From: JAGQOZ01 sp041399205
GTDB lineage: Bacteria > Planctomycetota > Planctomycetia > Pirellulales > Pirellulaceae
Direction: 5' to 3'
DNA length: 64,000 nt
NCBI GenBank assembly: GCA_041399205.1
Contig: JAWKTK010000021.1
Span: 62,001-126,000 of the forward strand
Part shown: in pieces, positions 9,030 through 16,878 of the stretch
Numbering within the stretch: the first letter of the stretch is position 1
Layout of the letters: each line of letters begins with the position of its first letter
The notes under the pieces: model-generated
What the model saw: the letters and a program-made list of their open reading frames with translations, nothing else
Told to the model about the DNA's origin: nothing
Databases searched by the model: none
Program-made: the position numbers and the translations under genes

Positions 9030-10564
9030 ACTTGGAGTTGAAATCGTCGCTAACCGCGATTGGTGTTGATCATGAATTTGCGGTGGCAACCGGTTCGCAC
9101 TGGGAGGCAGGGCAGGGGAGTTTGCATCGGCTACGTTCGCCTGTGGACGGTTCGCAATTGACGGAATTTCATTTGGCTACGGAAGCACAAGCGGCGTCGG
9201 CTATCGGCAAAGCCCATCTGGCGTTTCAAACGTGGCGAACCATCCCGGCTCCTCGGCGAGGTGAATTGGTGCGGCGATTGGGCGAAGTTCTGCGGCAACA
9301 CAAATCCGATTTGGCGCGAATTGTCAGCTGGGAAGCGGGCAAGATCGTGCAGGAAGCGTTAGGCGAAGTGCAGGAAATGATTGACGTCTGCGAATTTGCC
9401 GTCGGGCTGAGCCGCCAATTGTACGGGCTGACCATCGCTTCGGAACGGCCGGAACATCGCTTGACCGAACAATGGCATCCGCTCGGTCCCGTGGGCATCA
9501 TTACCGCGTTCAATTTTCCTGTAGCCGTTTGGGCGTGGAACGCCGCGATTGCCTTGGTGTGCGGCGATTCGCTGATTTGGAAGCCGTCTGAAAAAACGCC
9601 GCTGTGTGCCATGGCGTGCCAAGCTCTCTTCAATCAAGCCGCCAGCGATATGCCCGACGTTCCGGCGGATCTTTCGACGTTGGTGATTGGCGATGCCAGT
9701 GTCGGGCAGCGGATTGCCAGTGATACTCGAGTGCCATTGGTGTCGGCCACCGGTTCGATACCAATGGGCAAATCCGTCGCGCAGACAGTTGCGAGTCGCT
9801 TGGGAAGATCGTTGTTAGAGCTGGGTGGCAACAATGCCATGATCGTCACGCCGTCCGCTGACATGGAATTGGCACTGCGAGCGATCGTGTTTGCAGCCGT
9901 TGGTACTTGCGGTCAGCGCTGTACCTCGTTGCGACGTTTGATTGTACAGCGCAGTGTGGCCGATTCGTTGGTGGATCGTTTGCAGAAGACGTATTCGCAA
10001 CTTCCCATTGGCAGCCCGCTAGATTCGTCGACACTGGTGGGACCATTGATTGACGAGAACGCCTATGAAGCGATGCAGCAGGCGATTGCCGATGCACAAG
10101 CACAAGGAGGAAACTTGGTTGCGGGTGGTGAACGAGTTGTCCAGGACGTGCCGGAAAACGGTTTTTACGTACAACCAGCGATCATGGAAATTGCCTCTCA
10201 TGCGCCGATTGTGCAACAAGAAACCTTCGCGCCCATTTTGTATGTGATTCGCTATGACGAATTGGACGAAGCGATTCAAATTCAGAACGGCGTGCCACAG
10301 GGACTGGCTTCGGCTATTTTTACTTCGAATGTTCGAGAAGCCGAATATTTCTGTTCCGCCGTGGGCAGCGACTGCGGCATTGCCAATGTGAATATTGGTA
10401 CCAGCGGTGCCGAAATTGGAGGCGCGTTTGGTGGCGAAAAAGAAACCGGTGGCGGACGAGAATCTGGATCAGATTCATGGAAGGCCTACATGCGACGCTG
10501 CACCAATACGATAAACTATTCCACCGAATTGCCTCTGGCGCAAGGCATCCAATTCGATGTTTAG
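9026..10564 (+). CDS. amaB: Alpha-aminoadipate semialdehyde dehydrogenase (ALDH7/antiquitin type)
   Basis: This 512-residue aldehyde dehydrogenase starts within the previous gene's stop (ATGA overlap, GGAG at 9014-9017), so the two are translationally coupled. Antiquitin-type motifs are clear: 'GPVGIITAFNFPVAVWAWN', 'GDSLIWKPSEKTPL', 'LLELGGNNAMIV' with the general-base glutamate, 'GTCGQRCTSLRRL' with the catalytic cysteine, and near the end 'GAEIGGAFGGEKETGGGRES', 'SWKAYMRRCTNTINYS' and 'LPLAQGIQF'. These C-terminal strings are characteristic of the ALDH7 family, which oxidises 2-aminoadipate 6-semialdehyde to 2-aminoadipate with NAD(P)+. Together with the upstream dehydrogenase this gives lysine to aminoadipate in two steps. 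The transaminase for the next step is not in the window. The symbol follows the Pseudomonas name for this activity. Confidence 0.9.
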   Translation: MNLELKSSLTAIGVDHEFAVATGSHWEAGQGSLHRLRSPVDGSQLTEFHLATEAQAASAIGKAHLAFQTWRTIPAPRRGELVRRLGEVLRQHKSDLARIVSWEAGKIVQEALGEVQEMIDVCEFAVGLSRQLYGLTIASERPEHRLTEQWHPLGPVGIITAFNFPVAVWAWNAAIALVCGDSLIWKPSEKTPLCAMACQALFNQAASDMPDVPADLSTLVIGDASVGQRIASDTRVPLVSATGSIPMGKSVAQTVASRLGRSLLELGGNNAMIVTPSADMELALRAIVFAAVGTCGQRCTSLRRLIVQRSVADSLVDRLQKTYSQLPIGSPLDSSTLVGPLIDENAYEAMQQAIADAQAQGGNLVAGGERVVQDVPENGFYVQPAIMEIASHAPIVQQETFAPILYVIRYDELDEAIQIQNGVPQGLASAIFTSNVREAEYFCSAVGSDCGIANVNIGTSGAEIGGAFGGEKETGGGRESGSDSWKAYMRRCTNTINYSTELPLAQGIQFDV

Positions 10565-10660
10565 TTGACGAACGCTTGAAACCAGGATTCGTCAAATCGT
10601 CTGCGACCCGGTACTGGTTCACTGGCGTTCGGTTGGGACGTCACATTGGAAGGAGATTCG

Positions 10661-11059
10661 ATGTCAAACGGTTCGATAGAAGCTTTCTTGGATGGTGATG
10701 CATTTGCCGTGGTGGGTGCGTCGCGCGACCGCAGCAAATACGGCAACAAAGTCTTGCGTTGTTATCTGCAAAACCATTTGACCGCCTTTCCCGTTAACCC
10801 GACTACGGAAGAAATTGAAGGACTGGCGTCGTTTCCGGATTTGGCGTCACTACCTCAACGCGTCCACGGAGTGTCCCTGATTGTGCCGCCGGCCGTGTCA
10901 GTCAATGTGGTGCGACAGGCGGGCGAATTAGGAATTCAACACGTTTGGTTTCAGCCGGGCGCGGAAAGCGATGAAGCGCTGCAGTTGGCAGACGAATGGG
11001 GCATGAACGTCATTGCGAACGGACCTTGCTTGCTAGTGGCGCTCGGTTTCCGCGATTAA
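10661..11059 (+). CDS. CoA-binding (Rossmann) domain protein, YccU-like
   Basis: A 132-residue single-domain protein whose start at the ATG at 10661 is fixed by AAGGAG at 10650-10655. The N-terminus 'FAVVGASRDRSKYGNKVL' is the nucleotide-binding loop of the CoA_binding_2 family related to succinyl-CoA synthetase alpha subunits. 'AFPVNPTTEEIEG', 'GVSLIVPP' and 'VWFQPGAESDEAL' are family-typical. Members of this family are small cytosolic proteins that bind CoA; their precise role is poorly defined. It follows the aldehyde dehydrogenase by 96 bp on the same strand and may be co-transcribed. It converges on the ExbD genes, with 36 bp between stops. Confidence 0.85.
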   Translation: MSNGSIEAFLDGDAFAVVGASRDRSKYGNKVLRCYLQNHLTAFPVNPTTEEIEGLASFPDLASLPQRVHGVSLIVPPAVSVNVVRQAGELGIQHVWFQPGAESDEALQLADEWGMNVIANGPCLLVALGFRD

Positions 11060-11095
11060 CGCCGCGTAGGGTCGAATTTGCGAACGTGGAATTAG

Positions 11096-11557
11096 TCACC
11101 GATTCGGCAGCTCGGTTTCCGGCGCGGTGAATTGGATTTGATCAAAGCCGACGCTTCGTGCTGCGTCGTAAACTCGAATCGTTTCGCCGACACTCACTTC
11201 CAGTTCGGGATCAATGGTCACGGGCAAATTGGTGCGAATTGCCGCGACACTTGCCAGCCGTTGCTTAATTTCGGGCCAAGCGGCAATCGGTTGCTGATTC
11301 ATGATCCAAGTGGTTTGATCACCGGTGCGAATAATCCGCACCACAATTCGTTCCAGGTCCTGTAGTTCCGGCGGAAGACTTTCTACGGCTGCCGAACCAC
11401 CGACATCTTCCACTTGACTGGGCAACAGCAATTCCACGGTTTGAAAACTGGCCGTCCACACGAAAAACACCAATAGCAAGAACACCACATCGATCATGGG
11501 CGTCATCGCGATCTCCAACGGGCCTCGATTCCGTTGATACGCCGAAGGAACTTTCAT
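11096..11557 (-). CDS. exbD: ExbD/TolR-family protein, second copy
   Basis: A 153-residue biopolymer-transport protein with a short cytoplasmic N-terminus, one transmembrane helix beginning 'MTPMIDVVFLLLVFFVW' (about residues 18-38) and a periplasmic domain. Asp23 in the helix corresponds to the proton-translocating aspartate of ExbD (Asp25 in E. coli). It overlaps the first ExbD gene by four bases (ATGA), so the two are translationally coupled. ExbD works with the ExbB pentamer as a proton-driven motor in the inner membrane. Two different ExbD copies suggest a heteromeric ExbD pair. The periplasmic domain differs from the first copy ('VRIIRTGDQTTWIMNQQPIA'), which argues against simple redundancy. 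Confidence 0.9.
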   Translation of the reverse strand: MKVPSAYQRNRGPLEIAMTPMIDVVFLLLVFFVWTASFQTVELLLPSQVEDVGGSAAVESLPPELQDLERIVVRIIRTGDQTTWIMNQQPIAAWPEIKQRLASVAAIRTNLPVTIDPELEVSVGETIRVYDAARSVGFDQIQFTAPETELPNR

Positions 11558-11991
11558 GGTGCCTCCTGCGTCTGTTGCACCACGGCAAACGTGACATTCC
11601 AGATGTTTTGTTCGGCCGCTGATCGCAACACAGGGACTACATTCCGGTAGGCGACACTTCGATCACAGCGAATTCTCAGCTCCAGGTTTTCGCCCAGCGA
11701 TGCCTTGGCTGCGGACAAGCGAACACCAAGCTGATCCCAGGGCACTGGTTCACCGCCAACGTTGAGTTCGCTGTTGGGCAGCACGTTGATGGTAATGCGG
11801 CGCGAAGTGTCCGTGTCTTTTTCGCCAGAAGCAGCCAGCGGCAAATCCAATGGCACTCGGTTTTCGCGCCGAGCCAAATGGCTGGAGACCAAAAAGAAGA
11901 TGATCAGCAAGAACACGACGTCAATCATGGGAGTCATGTTGAAGGCGACTTTATGTTGCTGAGCATATTCAGGAATGCGCATCGGGGTCAT
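11554..11991 (-). CDS. exbD: ExbD/TolR-family protein, first copy
   Basis: The product is 145 residues; its ATG at 11991 overlaps the ExbB stop (ATGA). An in-frame ATG three codons later (11982) is an alternative start. The transmembrane helix 'MTPMIDVVFLLIIFFLVSS' carries Asp24, the ExbD/TolR proton-path aspartate. The periplasmic domain has the usual ExbD layout, with 'DLPLAASGEKDTDTSRRITI' followed by 'NVLPNSELNVGG' and 'LRIRCDRSVAYRNVVPVL'. The order is ExbB, ExbD, ExbD with four-base overlaps throughout, so the three are expected at matched stoichiometry in one membrane complex. The upstream VWA protein with a TonB-like anchor is the candidate energised partner. Confidence 0.9.
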   Translation of the reverse strand: MTPMRIPEYAQQHKVAFNMTPMIDVVFLLIIFFLVSSHLARRENRVPLDLPLAASGEKDTDTSRRITINVLPNSELNVGGEPVPWDQLGVRLSAAKASLGENLELRIRCDRSVAYRNVVPVLRSAAEQNIWNVTFAVVQQTQEAP

Positions 11992-12752
11992 TCACCTTGG
12001 TTGCCAGGTTTGGGAGGACGAACCGTGCGAACGGGCGAAGTGCGTGGCGGTCGACGTTTCAAGGGACGCCAAATATGCTGAAGCGTATGTGCCGTTTCTG
12101 CGACTAGTTGGTCAATGCGGTTGCGAAAAACCGCAAACGCCGCCAGCGAAGGAATGGCAATCAGCAAACCGCCCACCGTCGTCACCAATGCCTGATAAAT
12201 GCCTTCGGCCAGCTGGCCGGCACTAGCACCGCCTTGCGTGACTGCCACTTGTTGAAAGGCAAAGATCATGCCCACCACCGTGCCTAGCAGTCCTACCATC
12301 GGCGCGATATTGCCAATCACGGAAAGATATTCCACTCGGCGAAAAAGCCGAGCCGCTTGTTCGGCCAGCGTCTCTTCCAAGCCTGTTTGGATTTCATTCC
12401 AGCCGCCTTCTGCTTCGGCAATGCCGCCGAGTGTCACGGCCGCCAATAAACTGGGCGATTGCTGACAAAGCTGTTGCATCTGTTTGAGTTGCCCTTGTTC
12501 GACGCACTGACGCAATTGCTGGGCCAATTCGTCGGGAATCATTTGGGTTCGCCGCAGTGACAGGAGTTGTTCAAACACCAAATAGGCAGCCGTCAGGGAA
12601 AGTCCCAGCAAGGCCAGGATAATCAGCAGGCCAATCCACCCGCCCGAAAAGACAATTTCGGTTAGTCCAGCCGGAGCAGTGGCTGCCGAAGCATCTTGTG
12701 CTTGCAGCGAATTTGTGGCGAAAACGAAGATTACAAAGGCAAGTGTTCGCAT
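11988..12752 (-). CDS. exbB: ExbB/TolQ/MotA-family proton channel protein
   Basis: A 254-residue protein, close to the usual ExbB length. It begins with a signal-like segment ('MRTLAFVIFVFATNS') and has three predicted membrane helices: about 35-62 ('GGWIGLLIILALLGLSLTAA'), about 145-170 with 'PMVGLLGTVVGMIFAF', and about 188-212 with 'ALVTTVGGLLIAIPSLAAF'. The threonines in the second and third helices are the family's polar pore residues. A cytoplasmic loop lies between helices 1 and 2. It would form the pentameric stator around the ExbD pair. It leads the ExbB-ExbD-ExbD unit and is separated from the same-strand VWA gene upstream by a 429-bp repeat-rich gap. Confidence 0.9.
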   Translation of the reverse strand: MRTLAFVIFVFATNSLQAQDASAATAPAGLTEIVFSGGWIGLLIILALLGLSLTAAYLVFEQLLSLRRTQMIPDELAQQLRQCVEQGQLKQMQQLCQQSPSLLAAVTLGGIAEAEGGWNEIQTGLEETLAEQAARLFRRVEYLSVIGNIAPMVGLLGTVVGMIFAFQQVAVTQGGASAGQLAEGIYQALVTTVGGLLIAIPSLAAFAVFRNRIDQLVAETAHTLQHIWRPLKRRPPRTSPVRTVRPPKPGNQGE

Positions 12753-13181
12753 GTTATTCCATTTTGCGATCAGGCATCGATTCTGAAGTGGCTCACGTTG
12801 TACAACGAATCGGCGTTCACATAAACCCAGTGCCGTTCATCGTCGTCGGAGTTCGTCGTCGTCGTTCGTAGTCCCCGTTCGTAGTCCCCGTTCGTAGTCC
12901 CCGTTCGTAGTCCCGCCTTCAGGCGGAAAGTCTCAGCCGGCCCGTATTCCCTTTTTGCCGTTCACTTTTTCATAGCCCGAAACCTAAGTGAGGGAACACG
13001 GAATGTCTTTGGCCTCTGGCTCACGCTCTTTGAAGTTGCGAATTCTGATAGCCCGAAACGTAAGTGAGGCAACACGGAATGTTTTTGGTCTCTGGCTCAC
13101 GCCGTTTGAAGTTGCGTTTTTTCGGCCGCAAAGAAACACTTGCAAGAACACCGTCTGAAGGCGAGACTACAAACGCTGATA
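12753..13181. repeat. Repeat-filled intergenic region between ExbB and the VWA gene
   Basis: This 429-bp non-coding gap holds several repeats. There is a 13-base tandem unit, gttcgtagtcccc, about 3.9 copies at 12864-12914. A perfect palindrome follows immediately (CCGCCT-TC-AGGCGG, 12913-12926). Two 68-base direct repeats lie at 12973-13040 and 13049-13116, starting 'tagcccgaaac' and ending 'tgaagttgcg'. At 13152-13174 an inverted, diverged copy of the 'ttcgtagtcccgccttcaggcg' sequence closes the block. So the direct repeats are bracketed by inverted copies of one element. A related palindrome occurs at 18396. It resembles the dispersed intergenic palindromes common in planctomycete genomes. 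Confidence 0.75.
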
Positions 13182-14162
13182 TCACAAGTCTTTGGCCAAT
13201 TCGGCCAGATTGATGTAGGCGTGTTGCCCCATGTTTCGCTGCGCTAATATGGCCAGAAAACTCTTTTGTCTACCTTGCGGGCCGAATCCAAATTCGATGG
13301 CATGAATCGTGGTGCCTCGATTGAGTCGTTCTACGGTTCGCATTTCTTCGACCGTCAGAGTCGGTTCGTCCGCATCGGTCAGAAAGAAGATCACATCGGG
13401 GCTCATCCCCAACGCCATCCGCAGCGCGTCCATGTGCCGAGTAGCGCCGAAGGCATTGATCCCTTCCACAAAACGTTTGGCCTGGGCCTTCATCGAAGGA
13501 TCTCCCCAGATCAGCGAAGGAGCGGTGCCGGCTGGTTGAAAAATCTTGGGCCGATCATTGTAAAAGATAATTTGGAACTGATGTGTTTCTTCCAAATCGT
13601 TCAGGCTGGAGATCAATTCGCGTTTCGCTGCCGCCAACGGCCGACCGCTGAAACCAAGCATGCTGGTCGATCGATCAAACACATAGACAAACGTGCTCCC
13701 TTCGGCTTGAATGCCAAACACGGACGTCTTGGCTTGTCCGCCGATACGACCTACGTTGGTGGATTGAGCGGCACCAACGTCGGCCGCGTTGGGCAAGTCT
13801 AAGCCGCCGCCTTGAAAACTGACTCCGTTGGCCGAAGGGAGCACGCCCGATAGATCGATGCCCAAATCGGCTGCGGACGGTAATGCCGCCGCGACGTTGT
13901 TGGAAGTGGACGAAGATGCTTCGCTGGAGGCATCCTGAAAATCAGATTCATCCAAGTATTCTCGTTCACCCGACGAGCTCCGCACCAACGATACGCCGAC
14001 ACTTCGATCTGGTTCGCCGATCAGGCCTTTTGGTACGGAGCGAATGGTCAAGATCAAACCGCCCATCATTGCCGCGTGCAATAGCAGCGAAAGACACCAT
14101 GCGGGAATGCCAGCTCGTCCGGAATGCATGACGTGTCGGTCTATCTGTGGCGAATCGCTCAT
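13182..14162 (-). CDS. VWA-domain protein with TonB-like N-terminal membrane anchor
   Basis: The product is 326 residues from the ATG at 14162, chosen because GGAGG sits eight bases upstream; a five-codon extension to 14177 is less likely. Residues about 20-40 form one membrane helix, 'WCLSLLLHAAMMGGLILT', in which Ser25 and His29 reproduce the SxxxH signature of the TonB transmembrane helix (Ser16/His20 in E. coli), with further matches around it. Residues about 44-150 are low-complexity, Ser/Ala-rich. Residues about 150-326 are a von Willebrand A domain: 'VYVFDRSTSM' supplies the MIDAS DxSxS (Asp163, Ser165, Ser167), followed by 'FGATRHMDALRMAL' and 'DVIFFLTDADEPTL'. The VWA domain would be periplasmic. 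It follows the J-domain gene by 36 bp and precedes ExbB-ExbD-ExbD. Function unknown; an ExbBD-driven, metal-dependent binding protein is my inference. Confidence 0.85.
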   Translation of the reverse strand: MSDSPQIDRHVMHSGRAGIPAWCLSLLLHAAMMGGLILTIRSVPKGLIGEPDRSVGVSLVRSSSGEREYLDESDFQDASSEASSSTSNNVAAALPSAADLGIDLSGVLPSANGVSFQGGGLDLPNAADVGAAQSTNVGRIGGQAKTSVFGIQAEGSTFVYVFDRSTSMLGFSGRPLAAAKRELISSLNDLEETHQFQIIFYNDRPKIFQPAGTAPSLIWGDPSMKAQAKRFVEGINAFGATRHMDALRMALGMSPDVIFFLTDADEPTLTVEEMRTVERLNRGTTIHAIEFGFGPQGRQKSFLAILAQRNMGQHAYINLAELAKDL

Positions 14163-14198
14163 GTTACGTGCCTCCATGGAAACCGATGTGCGAAATCG

Positions 14199-15551
14199 TT
14201 ACCGAGCGAACGGAGATATCGAAAATCCACGTGACGGCGAAAGTGAACGATAGCTCGACCCAGTCGAATACGGCGTTCCTAAAGCGGTTGGACGAGCCGG
14301 CAGGTAGCTGTGCGAAGGCGTTGTCGCTGATGTGTTGGAATAGCCTGGCGTTTCGCCAAGTCGTCCGCTGGGTATGTTGGAACCGAAATCGCTGGGCGAA
14401 TACGCCGATGCCATGGGCGGAACGGGAGCGTAGCCATTGAGCGCGGGACCCAGCCCGGAAACGCCATTCACTGCGCCCAGATTTCCAGTTGCTCCGGCAC
14501 CATACGAGTTCGGATTGTCCAGCAACGTCGTACTGGGAACCGGCGGCACAGCGGTGCTGGGCTTGAAGCGCAAGGCGGATGTCGTGATGGATTGCTGGCC
14601 CATGGCCGTCGCCACCGGCGATTGGTAGGACGATGGTTGGTAAGCACTGTACGAATTCGATGACGGCTGCCAACGGTTCGAGGAAGTCTGCATTGGCAGC
14701 GCGGGTTGAACGTCGTAGACGGGCATCGATAGATTCGCATCGAACGCCGGATTGCGAACCGGCGTGGCAGTTGGATTCGAATAAGCCGATGCCGCTGTGG
14801 GTAATGGCGTTGAATCGCCTAATTGGATTTCGTCAAAATACGAATGAAAATCGATCGGTGCCACAGTCGGCTCCACAGGTTCTTCCGGCGATCTTGCCGT
14901 GGCATTTGGCGACCAGGCCGATGTCGAAGTCGTTGGAGTTTGTGCTGTGGCATCTGCTGCGGTGTTGGGTGTCACTGTTGTTGGCGTTTTTGCTTCCGGC
15001 ACCGCGGCGATCCTTGGTGATTCGATCCGAGTTGTATTGACCTGCTTGGGTTGCGTGGACAGCAATTGGTCACGGTGCCTGACGGTTGACTTGGACTTGA
15101 GTGTTCGAGCCATTGATGTCTTGGTGTTCGCTCCCCAAATGCCCAGGCACATGATCAACGTGGCAACCAGCACGGATGCGACCAGCCAGGGGAGTTGTCG
15201 AGAACGTTGGTGGCGAACTAGTTGTAAGACGGAAAACGGAGTGCGATCGACGTCTGGAGTTCGGGCTACGGTCGAAGAAAAAGCGAATTCGTTTTCTACG
15301 AATTCTTCGGTTGGGATTAATTCTCGAACCGCACGATGAAACGGTTTGGGATTCTTGTCATAGGCTGCCCGCTGCAGCGGATCTCGCAGCACTTCGTAAA
15401 TATGTCGAATGCGCTTGAAATCTTGGTCGGCAACATCGGACAAATCTGGATGAACTTGACCTGCCTTTGCCAAAAACGCGGATCGGATTTCTGCAAACGA
15501 AGCTCGCGTGTCAACGCCGAGTATTTCGTAGAAAGTTCGCGAAACCGACAT
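14199..15551 (-). CDS. Membrane-anchored J-domain (DnaJ-like) protein
   Basis: The product is 450 residues. Residues 5-67 are a J domain with the invariant HPD at 34-36 ('AGQVHPDLS') and a closing 'LRDPLQRAAYDKNP', so it should stimulate an Hsp70 (DnaK) in the cytoplasm. One membrane helix follows at about 121-140 ('WLVASVLVATLIMCLGIW'). The remaining 300 residues are Ser/Thr/Pro/Ala-rich low complexity and presumably periplasmic, with no recognised domain and no glycine/phenylalanine or zinc-finger region of a classical DnaJ. No strong ribosome site precedes the ATG. The VWA gene starts 36 bp downstream on the same strand, so co-transcription is likely. It could recruit DnaK to the inner face of the membrane near the ExbBD-VWA assembly; that is inference. 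Confidence 0.8.
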   Translation of the reverse strand: MSVSRTFYEILGVDTRASFAEIRSAFLAKAGQVHPDLSDVADQDFKRIRHIYEVLRDPLQRAAYDKNPKPFHRAVRELIPTEEFVENEFAFSSTVARTPDVDRTPFSVLQLVRHQRSRQLPWLVASVLVATLIMCLGIWGANTKTSMARTLKSKSTVRHRDQLLSTQPKQVNTTRIESPRIAAVPEAKTPTTVTPNTAADATAQTPTTSTSAWSPNATARSPEEPVEPTVAPIDFHSYFDEIQLGDSTPLPTAASAYSNPTATPVRNPAFDANLSMPVYDVQPALPMQTSSNRWQPSSNSYSAYQPSSYQSPVATAMGQQSITTSALRFKPSTAVPPVPSTTLLDNPNSYGAGATGNLGAVNGVSGLGPALNGYAPVPPMASAYSPSDFGSNIPSGRLGETPGYSNTSATTPSHSYLPARPTALGTPYSTGSSYRSLSPSRGFSISPFAR

Positions 15552-15727
15552 GGGGAGAATCCAAGAACGCTAAAGGATTTAACAACGTGCTGTTTGTATC
15601 CCTTAGCCTAAAGAGAATCAGGCGGTGGCGTCAATGAATTCAGCCCCTGAAGCCGGTAAAAAGAGGGGAAAAGTGTATACGAATCAAAACGATCTGAATG
15701 TGGTGATACGGCGAATTCGAACGAACA

Positions 15728-16573
15728 TTAGGGATTCGCCAGGGCCCATTGCTGGACGTCCAGCGGCGTGTCATCTTCGCGGCACATGCTGGGGACCAGT
15801 CGTTCGAATCGATCGGCATCACATAAATCAGCCAGCGAATTGACCACAATATCCGGACGATACGCAAAATCAGATAGCTGGTCTCGAGAAGTCCCGCCGG
15901 ACAGCACCAGCACCGTGCGATACCCCATTTGGACGCCGCCCAGAATATCGGTCTCCATGGTATCGCCAATCATGATGGTTTCTGAAGATGCCAGGTTTAG
16001 CTGTTTCCGAGCACTCCGCATCATGACGGGACTGGGCTTCCCAACACTAAAGGCCTGGATGCCGGTGGCGGCTTCCAGCAAGGCCACCAGCGCGCCGCAG
16101 CCGGGACGCGTTCCCGAGGACGTAGGGCAATTCGGATCCATGTTAGTTGCGATCAGTTTGGCTCCGTTCAAGATCATTTCCACTGCCGTTTCCATCATTT
16201 CGAAACTCATGGTGCGACCTTCGCCGACCACAACATAGTCTGGCGCTTTGTCGACAACCGAATAGCCGTTCTGATGCAAGGCGGTCATTAAACCTCCTTC
16301 GCCAATCACGTAAGCGGTGCCGTTTGGTTTTTGCTTGGCCAGAAACCGAGCTGTAGCCATGGCACAGGTGAAGATATGCGATTCGTTGATGGGAATGCCC
16401 ATCCGGCTTACCTTTGTCGCTACGTCTCGCCGAGTTCGTTGGCTGTTGTTGGTCAAAAACAAAAATGGAATATCTTGTTCTAATAATAAATTGATGAACG
16501 TGTCCGCACCCGGAATCAATTGTCCACCGCGATAAATCACGCCATCCATGTCAATCAAGAATCCTCGTCGCAT
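15728..16573 (-). CDS. HAD-superfamily subclass IIA hydrolase (NagD / 4-nitrophenylphosphatase-like)
   Basis: A 281-residue phosphatase from the ATG at 16573, preceded by AGGAAGGG; the frame is open further upstream without support. All HAD motifs are present: motif I 'FLIDMDGVIYRGG' with nucleophile Asp8 and acid/base Asp10, motif II 'FLTNNSQRTRRD', the lysine of 'SVGKPSPVMMRSA' as motif III, and 'MIGDTMETDILGG' as motif IV. Length and cap region match the NagD/AraL/4-nitrophenylphosphatase group (cap type IIA). Members hydrolyse small phosphomonoesters such as sugar phosphates and nucleotides; the substrate cannot be deduced. Cytoplasmic. It lies 176 bp upstream of the J-domain gene on the same strand and diverges from the sulfatase. 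Confidence 0.85.
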   Translation of the reverse strand: MRRGFLIDMDGVIYRGGQLIPGADTFINLLLEQDIPFLFLTNNSQRTRRDVATKVSRMGIPINESHIFTCAMATARFLAKQKPNGTAYVIGEGGLMTALHQNGYSVVDKAPDYVVVGEGRTMSFEMMETAVEMILNGAKLIATNMDPNCPTSSGTRPGCGALVALLEAATGIQAFSVGKPSPVMMRSARKQLNLASSETIMIGDTMETDILGGVQMGYRTVLVLSGGTSRDQLSDFAYRPDIVVNSLADLCDADRFERLVPSMCREDDTPLDVQQWALANP

Positions 16574-16878
16574 TGATAACCCTTCCTGCAAATTCAATAG
16601 CATTGCCTCTCCGCGAAAATTCGCTGCCTGTTTCGTATGGCAATTGCTATGCCATTGCTGGATAAAACACGTTGGTTGATGAACGGCATGCAATCAATGG
16701 CGAGCGTTTTGCAGCAATACCGCTCGCCGCACATTCGATTTAGATTTGCGAGATTCCTGATGGCGAATTCGACTAATAAATGCATGGCTGCCAATAGATT
16801 AGGCAGCGTTCGCCAGAAAATGATTCGAACCTGACGGGTGTCTATCGAATTTCGCCATTAGACATTACAAAGAGTTTA
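16574..16878. promoter_or_regulatory. Divergent intergenic region with two inverted repeats
   Basis: This 305-bp gap lies between the HAD gene (minus) and the sulfatase (plus). It holds a perfect 8-base stem, GGCGAGCG (16699-16706) with CGCTCGCC (16721-16728) and a 14-base loop, without a T-run, so it is not a typical terminator. A longer-range inverted repeat pairs ATGGCGAATTCGA (16760-16772) with TCGAATTTCGCCAT (16845-16858), with one unpaired base. Both may be regulatory for the divergent pair. No convincing gene is present. Confidence 0.35.

Noticed and set aside
16699..16728. Terminator for the HAD or sulfatase gene
   Set aside because: The 8-base stem lies upstream of both genes and has no T-run on either strand.
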